From positions 310,001-374,000 of the forward strand of contig CANBFE010000001.1 of assembly GCA_947367855.1 (NCBI GenBank): a stretch of 64,000 nucleotides of DNA, given 5' to 3'. Position numbers and translations under genes: made by a program. Origin of the DNA: an uncultured Lachnospiraceae bacterium. GTDB lineage: Bacteria; Bacillota; Clostridia; Lachnospirales; Lachnospiraceae. Positions 1 through 8,544 of this stretch are shown piece after piece (position 1 is the stretch's first letter; every line of letters starts with the position of its first letter). Under the pieces are notes generated by a model. That model was not told where the DNA came from. It did not search any database and saw only the letters and a program-made list of their open reading frames with translations.

Positions 1-2
1 AT

Positions 3-479
3 ATCACCATTGTGCTGTTTGCCCTTCCGGTGCTTGCTTTTTACTTTGAAGGGGAGGAACTGCTGTTTGACAAAACGGTTGTGGGTTTTCTTCTGGGACT
101 CTGTCTGTGTGTGGCATCCGGCAAGGTGACACTTTCCTATCTGTCTGCAGACAAAAACGCAGACAGGCGGAAGGTGGCGGCTTTTCTGGAGGAAAATGGC
201 TACGATTTCGGTTATGCCACCTACTGGAATGCCAATATCATAACGGAACTTACGGACGGAGCGGTGGAAATCGCCAATATCCATGATCTGGAAACCATGG
301 AATTTTTCAAGTGGTCCTCCCCGGTGAGATATTATGAGGAAGGGTATCATCAGGGCAGGACATTCCTGCTGCTGACAGAGGAGGAGGCTTCAAAGTATCG
401 GGAAACCCGGGCACTGCAAAAAGGCGAGATCGTCTATGAGGACGGAAAGTATACCGTATACTCTTACGAGGGCGTATAG
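3..479 (+). CDS. C-terminal part of an integral membrane protein (partial)
   Basis: The reading frame is open to the left edge and ends with TAG at 477-479, so only the last ~159 residues are present. The visible N-terminal part is hydrophobic, with two likely membrane segments separated by a short acidic loop (FEGEELLFD). It is followed by a ~110-residue soluble tail containing YATYWNANIITELTDG and ending in YSYEGV. A soluble tail after a membrane bundle is seen in GT39/dolichyl-mannosyltransferase-like proteins of Clostridia, but no catalytic motif is in the window, so the family is a guess. The next in-frame codons after the stop belong to a relic of foreign type (see 480-569). Confidence 0.6.
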   Translation: MTIVLFALPVLAFYFEGEELLFDKTVVGFLLGLCLCVASGKVTLSYLSADKNADRRKVAAFLEENGYDFGYATYWNANIITELTDGAVEIANIHDLETMEFFKWSSPVRYYEEGYHQGRTFLLLTEEEASKYRETRALQKGEIVYEDGKYTVYSYEGV

Positions 480-518
480 CGCAATATTGATGTCATTCCT
501 GCGATGCCCAATATTGCG
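480..518. repeat. Perfect 10-bp inverted repeat
   Basis: CGCAATATTG at 480-489 and its exact reverse complement at 509-518, separated by 19 bases. It lies at the junction between the resident membrane protein and the yhcG relic. There is no T-run, so it is not a clear terminator. It may be a regulator site of the transferred unit or chance. Confidence 0.5.
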
Positions 519-569
519 AAAACAGAGCTGCAAAAGCAGATTGCAGCTTTGCAGGGAGGTGCGATATGA
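480..569 (+). pseudogene. 29-codon tail of a lost gene, overlapping the yhcG-like start
   Basis: Directly after the stop of the upstream membrane protein, the same frame stays open for 29 codons (RNIDVIPAMPNIAKTELQKQ and on to ALQGGAI) and stops at 567-569, overlapping the ATG at 566 of the next gene as ATATGA. There is no start codon with a ribosome site. The 4-base overlap is what one expects from the last codons of a gene translationally coupled to yhcG, for instance a restriction or DNA-binding partner. The identity of the lost gene is inference. The segment also contains a perfect 10-bp inverted repeat. Confidence 0.4.
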
Positions 570-1405
570 ATGACGAGTTTTTGAAAAGCATTGTGGAGGT
601 TTTGAAAAACGCCAGAAAGAATGCAAAAACAGCGGTAAATATTACCATGGTCTATGCTTATTTTGAGATTGGACGTATGATTGTTGAGGAAGAGCAGAAC
701 GGGAAAAATCGCGCCGCCTATGGCAAACAAATTTTGCAGGAACTTTCCGTGTATTTGACCGCTCAATTTGGAAAGGGTTTTTCGGTAGGAAATTTGAAAA
801 ACATCCGACAGTTTTACCGTATTTATGCTCACGACCAGATTGGCGAAACAGTGTTTAGCCAATTTGAGAATCAACCTGCCACAAAAACAGGAAGACATTT
901 TGGGCTCAGTTGGTCGCACTATTTGAAGCTTATGCGCATTGATAATGTGGACGAACGGCACTTTTACGAAATTGAAGCGGTTAAAAACGATTGGAGCCTG
1001 TCGGAGTTGAAACGGCAGTTTAATAGTGCACTGTATGAACGACTGCTTCTCAGTACCGAAAAAGATAAAGTATACGACCTTGCTCTGAAGGGGCAAGTTG
1101 TCGAAAAGCCGTCGGACCTTGTTAAGGATCCATATATTCTGGAATTTTTGGGTATGCAGGAGCTGCCGGAATATTCAGAGAGCGAATTGGAAAATCGGAT
1201 TATTAATCATTTGCAACAATTTCTTCTGGAGCTTGGCAAGGGGTTTACCTTTGTGGGACGGCAGGTGCGCTTTACCTTTGACGAGGAGCATTTTCGGGTT
1301 GACTTGGTTTTTTACAACCGGCTTTCAAAATATGAACTGTATTTGCCGGATAAGAAAGAGCTCCAGGAGAAATTGAGAGAATGGATCGCCGAGGAATGCG
1401 GATAA
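566..1405 (+). pseudogene. YhcG/DUF1016 nuclease-family protein with internal deletion of the nuclease core
   Basis: 279 residues. Residues 1-150 match the N-terminal DUF1016 (YhcG) domain (AYFEIGRMIVEEEQ, NLKNIRQFYRIY). Near residue 236 the C-terminal PD-(D/E)xK domain begins (FVGRQVRFTFDEEHFRVDLV), but after VFYNRL (about residue 253, base 1324) the sequence jumps directly to SKYELYLPDKKELQEKLREW. In intact relatives some 70 residues lie between these blocks, including the second catalytic motif around DLKTGKL. The deletion is in frame, so a stable truncated protein could still be made, but nuclease activity is not expected. The gene is visibly AT-richer than its neighbours and stands alone, suggesting a degraded horizontally acquired restriction or defence-type unit. 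Confidence 0.75.
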
Positions 1406-1437
1406 AGCAAATGGCGAGATCAAAGCAGAGGAAGAGA

Positions 1438-1467
1438 TTGCGGAAAAACCCGGTTCTGTGGTAGAAT
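1438..1467 (+). promoter_or_regulatory. Candidate sigma-A promoter for the transglutaminase-like gene
   Basis: TTGCGG at 1438-1443, an 18-bp spacer, and TAGAAT at 1462-1467, about 75 bases ahead of the next start codon. By eye only. Confidence 0.35.
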
Positions 1468-1543
1468 GTGGAAAAGGAAGGAATCGTTATCCGCTTCCGG
1501 AGAAACGGAAACGGAAATATCTTAAGCCGGACCATGCGGCGGA

Positions 1544-3196
1544 ATGTGTGTCGAGATGAAAATAATAAAGAGTATTTTCTTTGTGATAATGTCATTGATC
1601 CTGATTATGTGCCTGGGGGTTCTGGTGTGCGCCCTGAATCCCTCCCTGACAAAGATGCTTGCGGAGAAGGTGGAAAGCATGCCCCGGGCCGGAGCGGAAA
1701 ACGGGGAGGACGGAATACAGACGAATGTTCCGGATAACGGGGAGAGTGTGGAACAGGCAGGAACCCTGGGCGGGGAATCCGGAGGGGACGGTTCCGCATC
1801 CATCCCCGGCGTCAACAGCAGCTGGCTGGAGGGCGGGGATGGATATGAACTTCCCGGGGAACAGTCTGTGGAGACACCGGATCTGGTCAGCGGCAGGACG
1901 GGGTATGAACCTGTGCAGGAGGAGGCTGAGGAGATTCCGGAGGGGGAGGATGCCCTGTTGGAAGGCATTTCTCCGGGAAACACAGGCAGCGACCTTGATT
2001 TTGACGAGACATTTTACCCTTATTACGCCATGCTGGAAGAGGATATGCGCCAGCTCTACAGGCAGATCTATGCAAATGCCATGGATATGGCGCAGAGCTT
2101 TTCGCCTGTGACGCCTGTGTCTGTGACCCGTTTGAAAACGGTATTCGAGGCGGTCTATAATGACCATCCGGAACTGTTCTGGCTGGAGACGGGATATTCA
2201 TGCAAATACCTGAGGGACGGCAGCTGTGTGGAGGTAACCCTGAAATACAATGCGGCGGCGGAAAACCTGGAAGCTGCAAAGCAGGAGTTTGAAGGGAGCG
2301 CAGAGCGGATCCTGGCGGGGGCGCGGACACTGGGAAGCGACGGGGAGAAAGAGAGGCATGTGCATGACGCCCTGATGCAGTCCGTGGAGTATGCCGTAAG
2401 CGCTCCCATGAACCAGAGCGCCTACAGCGCTTTGGCCCGGGGACAGAGCGTCTGCGCCGGTTATGCCAGGGCTTTTCAGTACCTGATGCAGCAGCTTGGG
2501 ATTCCCTGCTATTACTGTACCGGTTTCGCAGGAGAGGATCATGCATGGAATATTGTAAAAATAGGTGCGGATTACCATAATGTGGACGTGACCTGGGATG
2601 ACACGGATCCGGCTACCTATGATTATTTCAACAGGACGGACAGGGAGTTCGGTGCTACCCATGTGCGGACAGGGCTGGCGGTGTACCTGCCGGCCTGCAG
2701 GGCGCAGGGGGGAGAGAGCGCCGGGGATGCTCCTGCGGGAGCGGCTGAAGACGGAAGCGCCGGGGACGCCGCGGATTCCGGGGAGGAGTCAGGCAGCGTG
2801 GAACTCATTAATCCGAATCCCTCCCAACCTTTGGTGTGGCAGAGCAAGACGGGATCAGATCTGGACACCGAACCAACGGCGGAAGAGAGAAGACAGGAAA
2901 ATCTGGAGAAGGCAGGCATTGAGGAAGAGGATGTGCTTGACACGCTTCGGGAATACTATGATGACTGCGGAAGGCTGCTGAAGGCGGCGGGAACGGGAGA
3001 CCGTCAGTTTTCAAATGTGATTCCGGAACAGCTGTGGAGTACGGTGGAACGGGCCTACAGCAGCGGGGATTACTGGAAAGGCTATGTGGAGGATGCGCTG
3101 AAGACGTTGAAGGCGGATTCCTTCTGGATCCAGTTGGAGGTGGATAAACTGGGCGGGGGATATTACCGCCTGTACCATAATGTATATACGGAGTAA
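1544..3196 (+). CDS. Exported transglutaminase-like (papain-fold) protein
   Basis: 550 residues. A hydrophobic N-terminal segment (about residues 8-30) works as signal anchor. It is followed by a low-complexity acidic Gly/Glu/Pro linker to about residue 150, a conserved block with DHPELFWLE near residue 208, and a transglutaminase-core domain. The catalytic triad is visible: Cys304 in QSVCAGYA, His333 in EDHAWN and Asp348 in NVDVTWDD. A ~170-residue C-terminal extension of unknown fold follows another acidic linker. Such proteins act outside the cell as proteases or crosslinking/wall-associated enzymes; the substrate cannot be told. The start could also be ATG 1556, which would remove only four residues; neither has a strong ribosome site. 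A paralogue lies at 11477. Confidence 0.8.
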   Translation: MCVEMKIIKSIFFVIMSLILIMCLGVLVCALNPSLTKMLAEKVESMPRAGAENGEDGIQTNVPDNGESVEQAGTLGGESGGDGSASIPGVNSSWLEGGDGYELPGEQSVETPDLVSGRTGYEPVQEEAEEIPEGEDALLEGISPGNTGSDLDFDETFYPYYAMLEEDMRQLYRQIYANAMDMAQSFSPVTPVSVTRLKTVFEAVYNDHPELFWLETGYSCKYLRDGSCVEVTLKYNAAAENLEAAKQEFEGSAERILAGARTLGSDGEKERHVHDALMQSVEYAVSAPMNQSAYSALARGQSVCAGYARAFQYLMQQLGIPCYYCTGFAGEDHAWNIVKIGADYHNVDVTWDDTDPATYDYFNRTDREFGATHVRTGLAVYLPACRAQGGESAGDAPAGAAEDGSAGDAADSGEESGSVELINPNPSQPLVWQSKTGSDLDTEPTAEERRQENLEKAGIEEEDVLDTLREYYDDCGRLLKAAGTGDRQFSNVIPEQLWSTVERAYSSGDYWKGYVEDALKTLKADSFWIQLEVDKLGGGYYRLYHNVYTE

Positions 3197-3237
3197 CTGC
3201 AGCAGGGCCTGCAGCCCCTCAAAGGAGGATGGGAAAA

Positions 3238-3284
3238 GTCAGAGGAAAGAAAGTCCGCAGGGACGCTTTCCTTTGACTTTTTTT
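3238..3284 (+). terminator. Rho-independent terminator
   Basis: GTCAGAGGAAAG pairs with CTTTCCTTTGAC (one bulge) and is followed by seven T at 3278-3284. It separates the transglutaminase-like gene from the spoIIIA operon. Confidence 0.8.
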
Positions 3285-3293
3285 CGTTGAAAG

Positions 3294-3321
3294 GAATATC
3301 CGGCCTTTTTGTTCATATATT
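3294..3321 (+). promoter_or_regulatory. Candidate sigma-E promoter of the spoIIIA operon
   Basis: GAATAT at 3294-3299, a 14-bp spacer and CATATATT at 3314-3321 fit the mother-cell sigma-E pattern (about xATATx, 14 bp, CATACAxT). It sits between the upstream terminator and the spoIIIAA ribosome site. In Bacillus subtilis the operon is sigma-E dependent. The predicted transcription start would fall almost on the AGGAGG, giving a very short leader, which weakens the call. Confidence 0.35.
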
Positions 3322-3341
3322 TGAAAAAGGAGGACAGGTCA

Positions 3342-4280
3342 ATGGAAAACTCTATTTTACAGTTGTTTCCGCTGCAGTACCGGACAGTATGGCAGGCCGC
3401 GGCCAGGGACCAGAAACATATTCAGGAGATCCGCCTGCGGGCGGGCAGACCTGCGATACTGCACCGGGACGGCGGGGAAGTCTTTCTTGACGGACAGGGC
3501 AGATATATCCGGGACCCCGGGGAGCCTTTACTGGTGACGGAACGGATGTTGGAGGAAATCCTGGAACATATCTGCCATTATTCCCCCTATGCCTTTGAGG
3601 AGGAGCTGCGCAGGGGATTTGTTACCGTGGCAGGGGGACACCGGGTGGGGGTGGCGGGACAAGCCGTGTTGGAGGCGGACGGCAGCATACGGACCCTGAA
3701 AAACATTTCTTTCTTAAATATCCGTGTGGCCCATCAGGTGAGAGGCGCAGCAGACAAAATACTTTCTGCTATGTACGGCAGACAGGGACTGAAAAACGCG
3801 CTGATCATCTCTCCTCCCGGCTGCGGAAAGACCACGCTGCTGCGGGATCTGGTGCGGCAGATTTCGGACGGCAGCGTCTACGGAAGGGGAATGAATGTGG
3901 GAGTGGTGGATGAACGCTCCGAACTGGCGGGATCATTTCTGGGCAGGCCGCAGAACGATGTGGGAATGAGAACGGATGTTCTGGATGGATGTCCAAAGGA
4001 AACAGGGATGCTCCTGCTCCTGCGCTCCATGTCCCCGGAAGTAATTGCCATAGACGAGCTAGGAGGCGACGGGGAGCTTCAGGCGCTTGGAAAGGCCTCG
4101 GCCTGCGGATGCAGGATACTGGCCACCGTTCACGGGGAGGACAGGCGGGACGTGGAGCGCAGGTTCGGGCTGAAGCAGGATTTCTGGGAGAGAATGTTTG
4201 ACCTTTTTCTCATACTGGGGAAGGAAGACGGAAAATGTGTGGTAAGACGGGTGGAGGAAAGGGGGGAGGAGGCCTGGTGA
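3342..4280 (+). CDS. spoIIIAA: Stage III sporulation protein AA, secretion-type ATPase
   Basis: 312 residues. Cytoplasmic P-loop ATPase of the type II/IV secretion superfamily that powers or assembles the SpoIIIA-SpoIIQ channel between mother cell and forespore. Walker A PPGCGKTT has its lysine at residue 163; Walker B-like VIAIDELGG follows. The region EEELRRGFVTVAGGHRVGV is typical of the family. An ATG at 3342 with AAAAAGGAGG eight bases upstream is preferred over the upstream TTG 3309. It is the first gene of the eight-gene operon and overlaps spoIIIAB by the sequence GTGA. Expected in the mother cell under sigma-E. Confidence 0.97.
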   Translation: MENSILQLFPLQYRTVWQAAARDQKHIQEIRLRAGRPAILHRDGGEVFLDGQGRYIRDPGEPLLVTERMLEEILEHICHYSPYAFEEELRRGFVTVAGGHRVGVAGQAVLEADGSIRTLKNISFLNIRVAHQVRGAADKILSAMYGRQGLKNALIISPPGCGKTTLLRDLVRQISDGSVYGRGMNVGVVDERSELAGSFLGRPQNDVGMRTDVLDGCPKETGMLLLLRSMSPEVIAIDELGGDGELQALGKASACGCRILATVHGEDRRDVERRFGLKQDFWERMFDLFLILGKEDGKCVVRRVEERGEEAW

Positions 4281-4792
4281 GGGCATTGGGATGTTGTATG
4301 ATTTTTGCCGGATGCCTTGGTCTTGGAATATGGTACAGATGCCAGCTGAACGGGAGAATACGTACACTGCGCAGTCTGCGGAATATTCTGGAGCTTCTGG
4401 CAGGAGAGGTGCGGTACGGGAGAGCCACACTGCCCGAGTGCTGCGGCCATATAGCGCGGTATCTGCATCCTCCCTTTGACAGCGCGTTTCTGGAGGTCGG
4501 GCGCAGGATGGAGGAAAATACGGGAATTCCGTTCGGGGAGGCTTTCCGGCAGGAAATGGAGGCTGTCCTGAAGGATTTGCCCCTGAAGGACTGTGACAGG
4601 GAGGATTTCCTGAAATTTACCCTGCAGACAGGATTTGCGGACAGCCGGATGCAGCTTCGCACTCTGGAACAGGGCGTGGAGCTGCTTTCCGCCACGGAGA
4701 GCCGGCTGGAAAAGGAAAACGGGGAAAAGTGCAGGATGGCCGTAGGCCTGGGAGCCATGGGAGGACTGCTGTTGATCCTGGTGCTGTGCTGA
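4277..4792 (+). CDS. spoIIIAB: Stage III sporulation protein AB
   Basis: 171 residues, the usual length. One N-terminal membrane segment (MIFAGCLGLGIWY) is followed by a helical GspF-like domain and a C-terminal hydrophobic helix (GLGAMGGLLLILVLC). The GTG at 4277 overlaps the spoIIIAA stop as GTGA and is preceded by a purine-rich GGGGGGAGGAGG; a longer ATG start at 4235 would add an implausible Gly/Lys-rich stretch that is only the spoIIIAA tail in another frame. Membrane platform component of the SpoIIIA channel. Confidence 0.93.
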   Translation: MRALGCCMIFAGCLGLGIWYRCQLNGRIRTLRSLRNILELLAGEVRYGRATLPECCGHIARYLHPPFDSAFLEVGRRMEENTGIPFGEAFRQEMEAVLKDLPLKDCDREDFLKFTLQTGFADSRMQLRTLEQGVELLSATESRLEKENGEKCRMAVGLGAMGGLLLILVLC

Positions 4793-4837
4793 CAGGGAAG
4801 GAGACGCGCAGCTGCGGCATCCGGAAGGTGAGGAGTT

Positions 4838-5032
4838 ATGGAAGTAAGTCTGATATTTAAGATAGCAGCAGTCGGAATATTGGTAACCATACTGAGCCAG
4901 ATCCTGAAACACAGCGGCAGGGAGGAACATGCTTTTCTGATCAGCCTTGCGGGACTGATTCTGGTTCTGACCTGGATTGTGCCCTATATATATGAACTAT
5001 TTCAGACCATACAGGCGCTGTTTGCCCTCTAG
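4838..5032 (+). CDS. spoIIIAC: Stage III sporulation protein AC
   Basis: 64 residues with two hydrophobic helices (IFKIAAVGILVTILSQIL and ISLAGLILVLTWIVPYI), as is usual for this very small membrane protein. Preceded by GTGAGG a few bases before ATG. It sits in the fixed order AB-AC-AD. A small integral component of the mother-cell side of the SpoIIIA-SpoIIQ complex. Confidence 0.95.
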   Translation: MEVSLIFKIAAVGILVTILSQILKHSGREEHAFLISLAGLILVLTWIVPYIYELFQTIQALFAL

Positions 5033-5071
5033 GCGGAGCCGGGGCATGCGGGACCGGAATAGGAGCGTGTT

Positions 5072-5458
5072 ATGTCGGAACTTTTGAAGGTTGCATTTCT
5101 GGCAATTGCAGGTGTGCTTCTGGCCATGCAGTTTCGGGGAAGCCGGCCGGAATATGCCACATACATAGGACTGGCCATGAGCATCCTTATCTTTTTTTTC
5201 TGCATACGCCAGGTGGAGGCGGTGTCTGTACAGTTTGACAGGATAAAGGGATATCTGGACGGGGCGGATGCCTATCTTGGCATTCTGCTGAAGGTGGTTG
5301 GAATTACGTATTTATGTGAATTCAGTTCTGATATCTGCAGGGATGCCGGATATCAGGCCGTGGCGGGACAGATTGAGGTGCTGGGCAAGCTGACCGTAAT
5401 GTTTGCCGGACTGCCCATCCTCTTTGCCGTCATAGAACAGATCCAGAGCTTTCTTTAA
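5072..5458 (+). CDS. spoIIIAD: Stage III sporulation protein AD
   Basis: 128 residues, normal length. Hydrophobic helices are at the N-terminus (FLAIAGVLLAMQF), near residue 30 (GLAMSILIFFFCI), in the middle (LLKVVGITYLCEF) and at the end (LTVMFAGLPILFAVI). The motif YLCEFSSDICRDAG, characteristic of SpoIIIAD, is present. Integral membrane subunit of the SpoIIIA channel, between AC and AE in the operon. Confidence 0.95.
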   Translation: MSELLKVAFLAIAGVLLAMQFRGSRPEYATYIGLAMSILIFFFCIRQVEAVSVQFDRIKGYLDGADAYLGILLKVVGITYLCEFSSDICRDAGYQAVAGQIEVLGKLTVMFAGLPILFAVIEQIQSFL

Positions 5459-5469
5459 AGGAGGGCAGT

Positions 5470-6513
5470 ATGGAATTGAATCTGATTTGGCAGGATTACG
5501 GTCTGGACCGCCTGGAGGAGGGAATCGCAAGATTGTTTCCGGAAAGAAGGCTGAATCCGGAACATTTGTTTGCCCAGGTGATGTCGGGAGATGTGTTGGG
5601 AGCCATTGCTTCTTTGTTTCAGGACTGGTTTGCGGACATTGCCGCCCAGGCCGCCGGCATGAAAGATATTTTTGTGTGGCTGCTGATTCTGGGTATTGTC
5701 TCATCCCTGATCACCCATTTTGTGGAGATATTTGACAGGCACCAGGTTGCGGACATGGGATTTTATTTTATGTACCTTCTGTTTACCACAGTGCTGCTGA
5801 AATGTTTCGGACAGGCAGCGGATACGGCTGGGACCGTGATGGAAAATACAGTACTGTTTGTCAGGCTTCTGGCCCCTGTATATCTGCTTTCCATGAGCGT
5901 TTCCTCCGGGGCGGTGGCGGCAGGGGCCTCCCACCAGCTGATGCTGCTTGCCATATACGGGGTGGAGTCCCTTCTGTCGTCCCTGCTTCTGCCCCTGATC
6001 GGCAGCCTGTGCATGCTGTCTGTGGTGAACGGTATCTGGATAGAAGAAAAGCTGAATTTCCTTATTGACTTATTGGGCAAAGTCATAGGATGGGGGCTGA
6101 AGGGGGCGCTTGGGGTTGTGACTGGTCTGGGCGTTTTTCAGAGACTGATTGCCCCGGTGGTGGATTCCGCCAGAAATTCGGTCCTGCAGAAACTGATTTC
6201 CGCCATTCCGGGGGTGGGAGATGCAGTGGGTGGAGTGGCGGAACTGGCCCTGGGGTCCGCGGTGGTGATCAGGAACAGCATCGGGGTGGTGCTTCTCCTG
6301 CTCCTGCTGCTGCTGTGCGCGGCGCCCCTGATGAAAATAGCCCTGATTGCCCTGCTGCTGAAAGCGGCTGCCGCTTTTATGGGGATCATCAGTGACAGAA
6401 GGATTACGGCCTGCGCAGACAGGGCCGGGAATACCTGTCTGCTGCTTCTGCGCACTGCAGGGACAGCGGTTCTGCTGTTTCTGGTGGCCATTGCAGTGAC
6501 TGCGATGGGCTGA
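5470..6513 (+). CDS. spoIIIAE: Stage III sporulation protein AE
   Basis: 347 residues. Polytopic membrane protein with about seven to eight hydrophobic segments, including a run of eight leucines (GVVLLLLLLLLCAAP) around residue 278. AAAGGAGGG lies five bases before the ATG. Family members are around 350-400 residues and N-terminally exported. Membrane subunit of the feeding-tube complex; the neighbouring AD and AF genes are separated by only 11 and 22 bases. Confidence 0.95.
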   Translation: MELNLIWQDYGLDRLEEGIARLFPERRLNPEHLFAQVMSGDVLGAIASLFQDWFADIAAQAAGMKDIFVWLLILGIVSSLITHFVEIFDRHQVADMGFYFMYLLFTTVLLKCFGQAADTAGTVMENTVLFVRLLAPVYLLSMSVSSGAVAAGASHQLMLLAIYGVESLLSSLLLPLIGSLCMLSVVNGIWIEEKLNFLIDLLGKVIGWGLKGALGVVTGLGVFQRLIAPVVDSARNSVLQKLISAIPGVGDAVGGVAELALGSAVVIRNSIGVVLLLLLLLLCAAPLMKIALIALLLKAAAAFMGIISDRRITACADRAGNTCLLLLRTAGTAVLLFLVAIAVTAMG

Positions 6514-6535
6514 TGGGATGGGAAAGGAGGGAAAA

Positions 6536-7027
6536 ATGCAGAATTCTCTTTTTCAGGCTATATGCAGAATCGGGATTTTTATGATATGCGCCAGGGCCAT
6601 CATACAGTTCAGGCCGCGGGAGGTGTATGAAAAATACCTGCGGTTTCTGGTGGGCATTATGATACTGATTCAGATTTTTCTGCCCGTGGGAAGGCTTGTT
6701 CTGGGAAAAGAGGGAGGGCAGGCAGGGGACGTTCTGGGACAGTTCAGGCAGGAACTGGAGAGGGGGATGGAGGAGGCGGCCGAAGAGGCCAGGGAGGCGG
6801 ATGCCATCCTGGAACGGATGACCCTGGAGGAGGTGCGGAAGCTGTTGGAGGCAGAGAGTTCTTCGGCCGGTGAAACGGAGGAAAACGGGGAGACAGATTC
6901 CACGGAGGGGGAAGATGCCGGGGCAGGCGGACCCGTGACCATCCGGATCGGGATAGAACCTGTGGAACCTGTTTCTCCGGTGGAGGGGGAAACGGAGACG
7001 GCCGGGCAGACGGAGACAGGAGGATGA
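6536..7027 (+). CDS. spoIIIAF: Stage III sporulation protein AF
   Basis: 163 residues from ATG 6536, which has AAAGGAGGG just upstream; the in-frame ATG 6518 lacks a ribosome site. Two N-terminal membrane helices (AICRIGIFMICARAIIQF, LRFLVGIMILIQIFLPVG) are followed by a soluble domain with coiled-coil character (ELERGMEEAAEEAREAD) and an acidic Glu/Thr-rich tail. The tail is low in complexity and likely disordered. Component of the SpoIIIA platform. Confidence 0.9.
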   Translation: MQNSLFQAICRIGIFMICARAIIQFRPREVYEKYLRFLVGIMILIQIFLPVGRLVLGKEGGQAGDVLGQFRQELERGMEEAAEEAREADAILERMTLEEVRKLLEAESSSAGETEENGETDSTEGEDAGAGGPVTIRIGIEPVEPVSPVEGETETAGQTETGG

Positions 7028-7033
7028 AGGGAT

Positions 7034-7678
7034 ATGGGAAGGGATTGGAAAAAGTGGGCAGAGAAGAAGGGCATACAGAAATGGTTCCGGAAAGACAATC
7101 TTATCATTCTGGTGCTGACAGGGATTCTGCTGGTCATCATAGCGCTTCCCACAGGCTCCCGGAAGGAGGATACCGTGGAAGGAGAGGGGGCTGGCAGTAT
7201 AACGGCCGTCTCCGGAACGGAGGGGCAGGCGGGCGGGGAGAGAGCCGGAGAGGCAGAGGAGGACTATGCCGCCTGCCTGGAGGCGCGCCTGACGGAGATT
7301 TTGTCCCGGATGGCATATGTGGGAAAAGTGGAAGTAATGATTACGTTAAAGTCTTCAAGCGAGCTGGTGGTGGAGAAGGAGCAGCCTGTAACCCGTTCCT
7401 CCACAAACGAGAGCGATTCCCAGGGGGGAACCCGGGCCGTCAGCCAGGTGGATTCCCGGGAAAATACGGTATACAGGACGGAGGGAAGCACCAGTGAGCC
7501 CTATGTGGTGAAGACGCTGCCGCCCCGGATTGAGGGCATTCTGGTTGTGGCAGAGGGAGCGGGAAACGGCACTGTCAACAGAACCATCGTGGAGATCGCG
7601 GAGGCGCTTTTCGGCGTGGAGGCCCATAAAGTGAAGGTGGTGAAAATGGAGCAGGAGACGGAGCAGAAATCCCAATAA
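7034..7678 (+). CDS. spoIIIAG: Stage III sporulation protein AG
   Basis: 214 residues. A single N-terminal membrane segment (NLIILVLTGILLVIIALP) is followed by a ring-building motif domain related to secretion-system EscJ/PrgK: LTEILSRMAYVGKVEVMITL, then PRIEGILVVAEGAGNGTVNR and VEAHKVKVVKM. In B. subtilis SpoIIIAG forms a large ring in the intermembrane space. It lies six bases after spoIIIAF. A Ser/Thr/Glu-rich insertion in the middle is normal for the family. Confidence 0.95.
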   Translation: MGRDWKKWAEKKGIQKWFRKDNLIILVLTGILLVIIALPTGSRKEDTVEGEGAGSITAVSGTEGQAGGERAGEAEEDYAACLEARLTEILSRMAYVGKVEVMITLKSSSELVVEKEQPVTRSSTNESDSQGGTRAVSQVDSRENTVYRTEGSTSEPYVVKTLPPRIEGILVVAEGAGNGTVNRTIVEIAEALFGVEAHKVKVVKMEQETEQKSQ

Positions 7679-7748
7679 TTTCCGGGAATGGCAAGAATAT
7701 ATCCAACCGGGGGCTCATACAATGAATTAGTAAAACGCAAAGAGGGGA

Positions 7749-8513
7749 ATGCATGTGAAAAACCTAATTAAGAAAAATCAGCTAATGATAACCGCTCTGG
7801 CGATCATGATTGCAATTGCAGGCTATCTGCAGTTTGCGGGCACGGGACTGGAGGAGGAAGCTGCGAAAATGGATGACGACAAGGTAAATACGGGGAATGC
7901 CAGTCCGGTGGATTCGGACGGCATCGTAACGGAGAATTACACTCTTGACGGTCTGCTTGACCTGTCGGAGGAGGACCTTGGGACAGGAATCACGGAGATC
8001 GAGAGTCTGGATTCCGATGCCAACGTGATAGTGGACGATTATCTGGATGAAGACATGGGAATAGTAGATGTGTCTGGAAACGCGGAAGGGGAAGTGGAAG
8101 GAAATACACCGGAGGAAGGGGAGATTCCCGGAGAGGCTGTTTTCACCTCATCCACTCCCGGCACAGCAGTGCTGTCCGATGCAAAGCTCCTGAAGGAGCA
8201 GACAAGAGCAAAGAACAAGGAAACCCTGCTTGAGATCATCAACAGCGCAGGCATCACGGATGAACAGAAGCAGGCTGCAGTGGACAGCATGGTGGCCATG
8301 ACAGCCATCGCGGAGAAGGAGGCTGCCGCTGAGATTCTTCTGGAGGCAAAAGGATTTCAGGATGTGGTGGTCAGCATTAACGGGGATGCAGTGGATGTAG
8401 TGGTCAATGCCGCGGCCCTGGACGATGTCATGAGAGCCCAGATCGAAGACATTGTAAAACGGAAAACCGAAGTTCCCGCAGAAAATATTATCATCAGTAC
8501 GGTGGCACAGTAA
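7749..8513 (+). CDS. spoIIIAH: Stage III sporulation protein AH
   Basis: 254 residues. N-terminal membrane anchor (NQLMITALAIMIAIAGYLQF), an acidic disordered linker to about residue 125, and a C-terminal domain from about residue 140 (LLKEQTRAKNKETLLEIINS) with the YscJ/FliF-like ring fold that docks to SpoIIQ of the forespore. A GTG at 7755 has better spacing from AGGGG than the ATG at 7749; both give essentially the same protein. Last gene of the operon, 70 bases after spoIIIAG. Confidence 0.93.
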   Translation: MHVKNLIKKNQLMITALAIMIAIAGYLQFAGTGLEEEAAKMDDDKVNTGNASPVDSDGIVTENYTLDGLLDLSEEDLGTGITEIESLDSDANVIVDDYLDEDMGIVDVSGNAEGEVEGNTPEEGEIPGEAVFTSSTPGTAVLSDAKLLKEQTRAKNKETLLEIINSAGITDEQKQAAVDSMVAMTAIAEKEAAAEILLEAKGFQDVVVSINGDAVDVVVNAAALDDVMRAQIEDIVKRKTEVPAENIIISTVAQ

Positions 8514-8544
8514 CGGTTTTTACCACACTTTCCACAAAATCTTC

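Noticed and set aside
4235..4276. Longer ATG start for spoIIIAB
   Set aside because: It would add a Gly/Lys-rich stretch read from the spoIIIAA tail; GTG 4277 has the purine-rich site and the usual GTGA overlap.
6270..6330. Leucine run in SpoIIIAE as a sign of error or repeat expansion
   Set aside because: It is coded by mixed leucine codons within a normal membrane helix and the protein has the family length.
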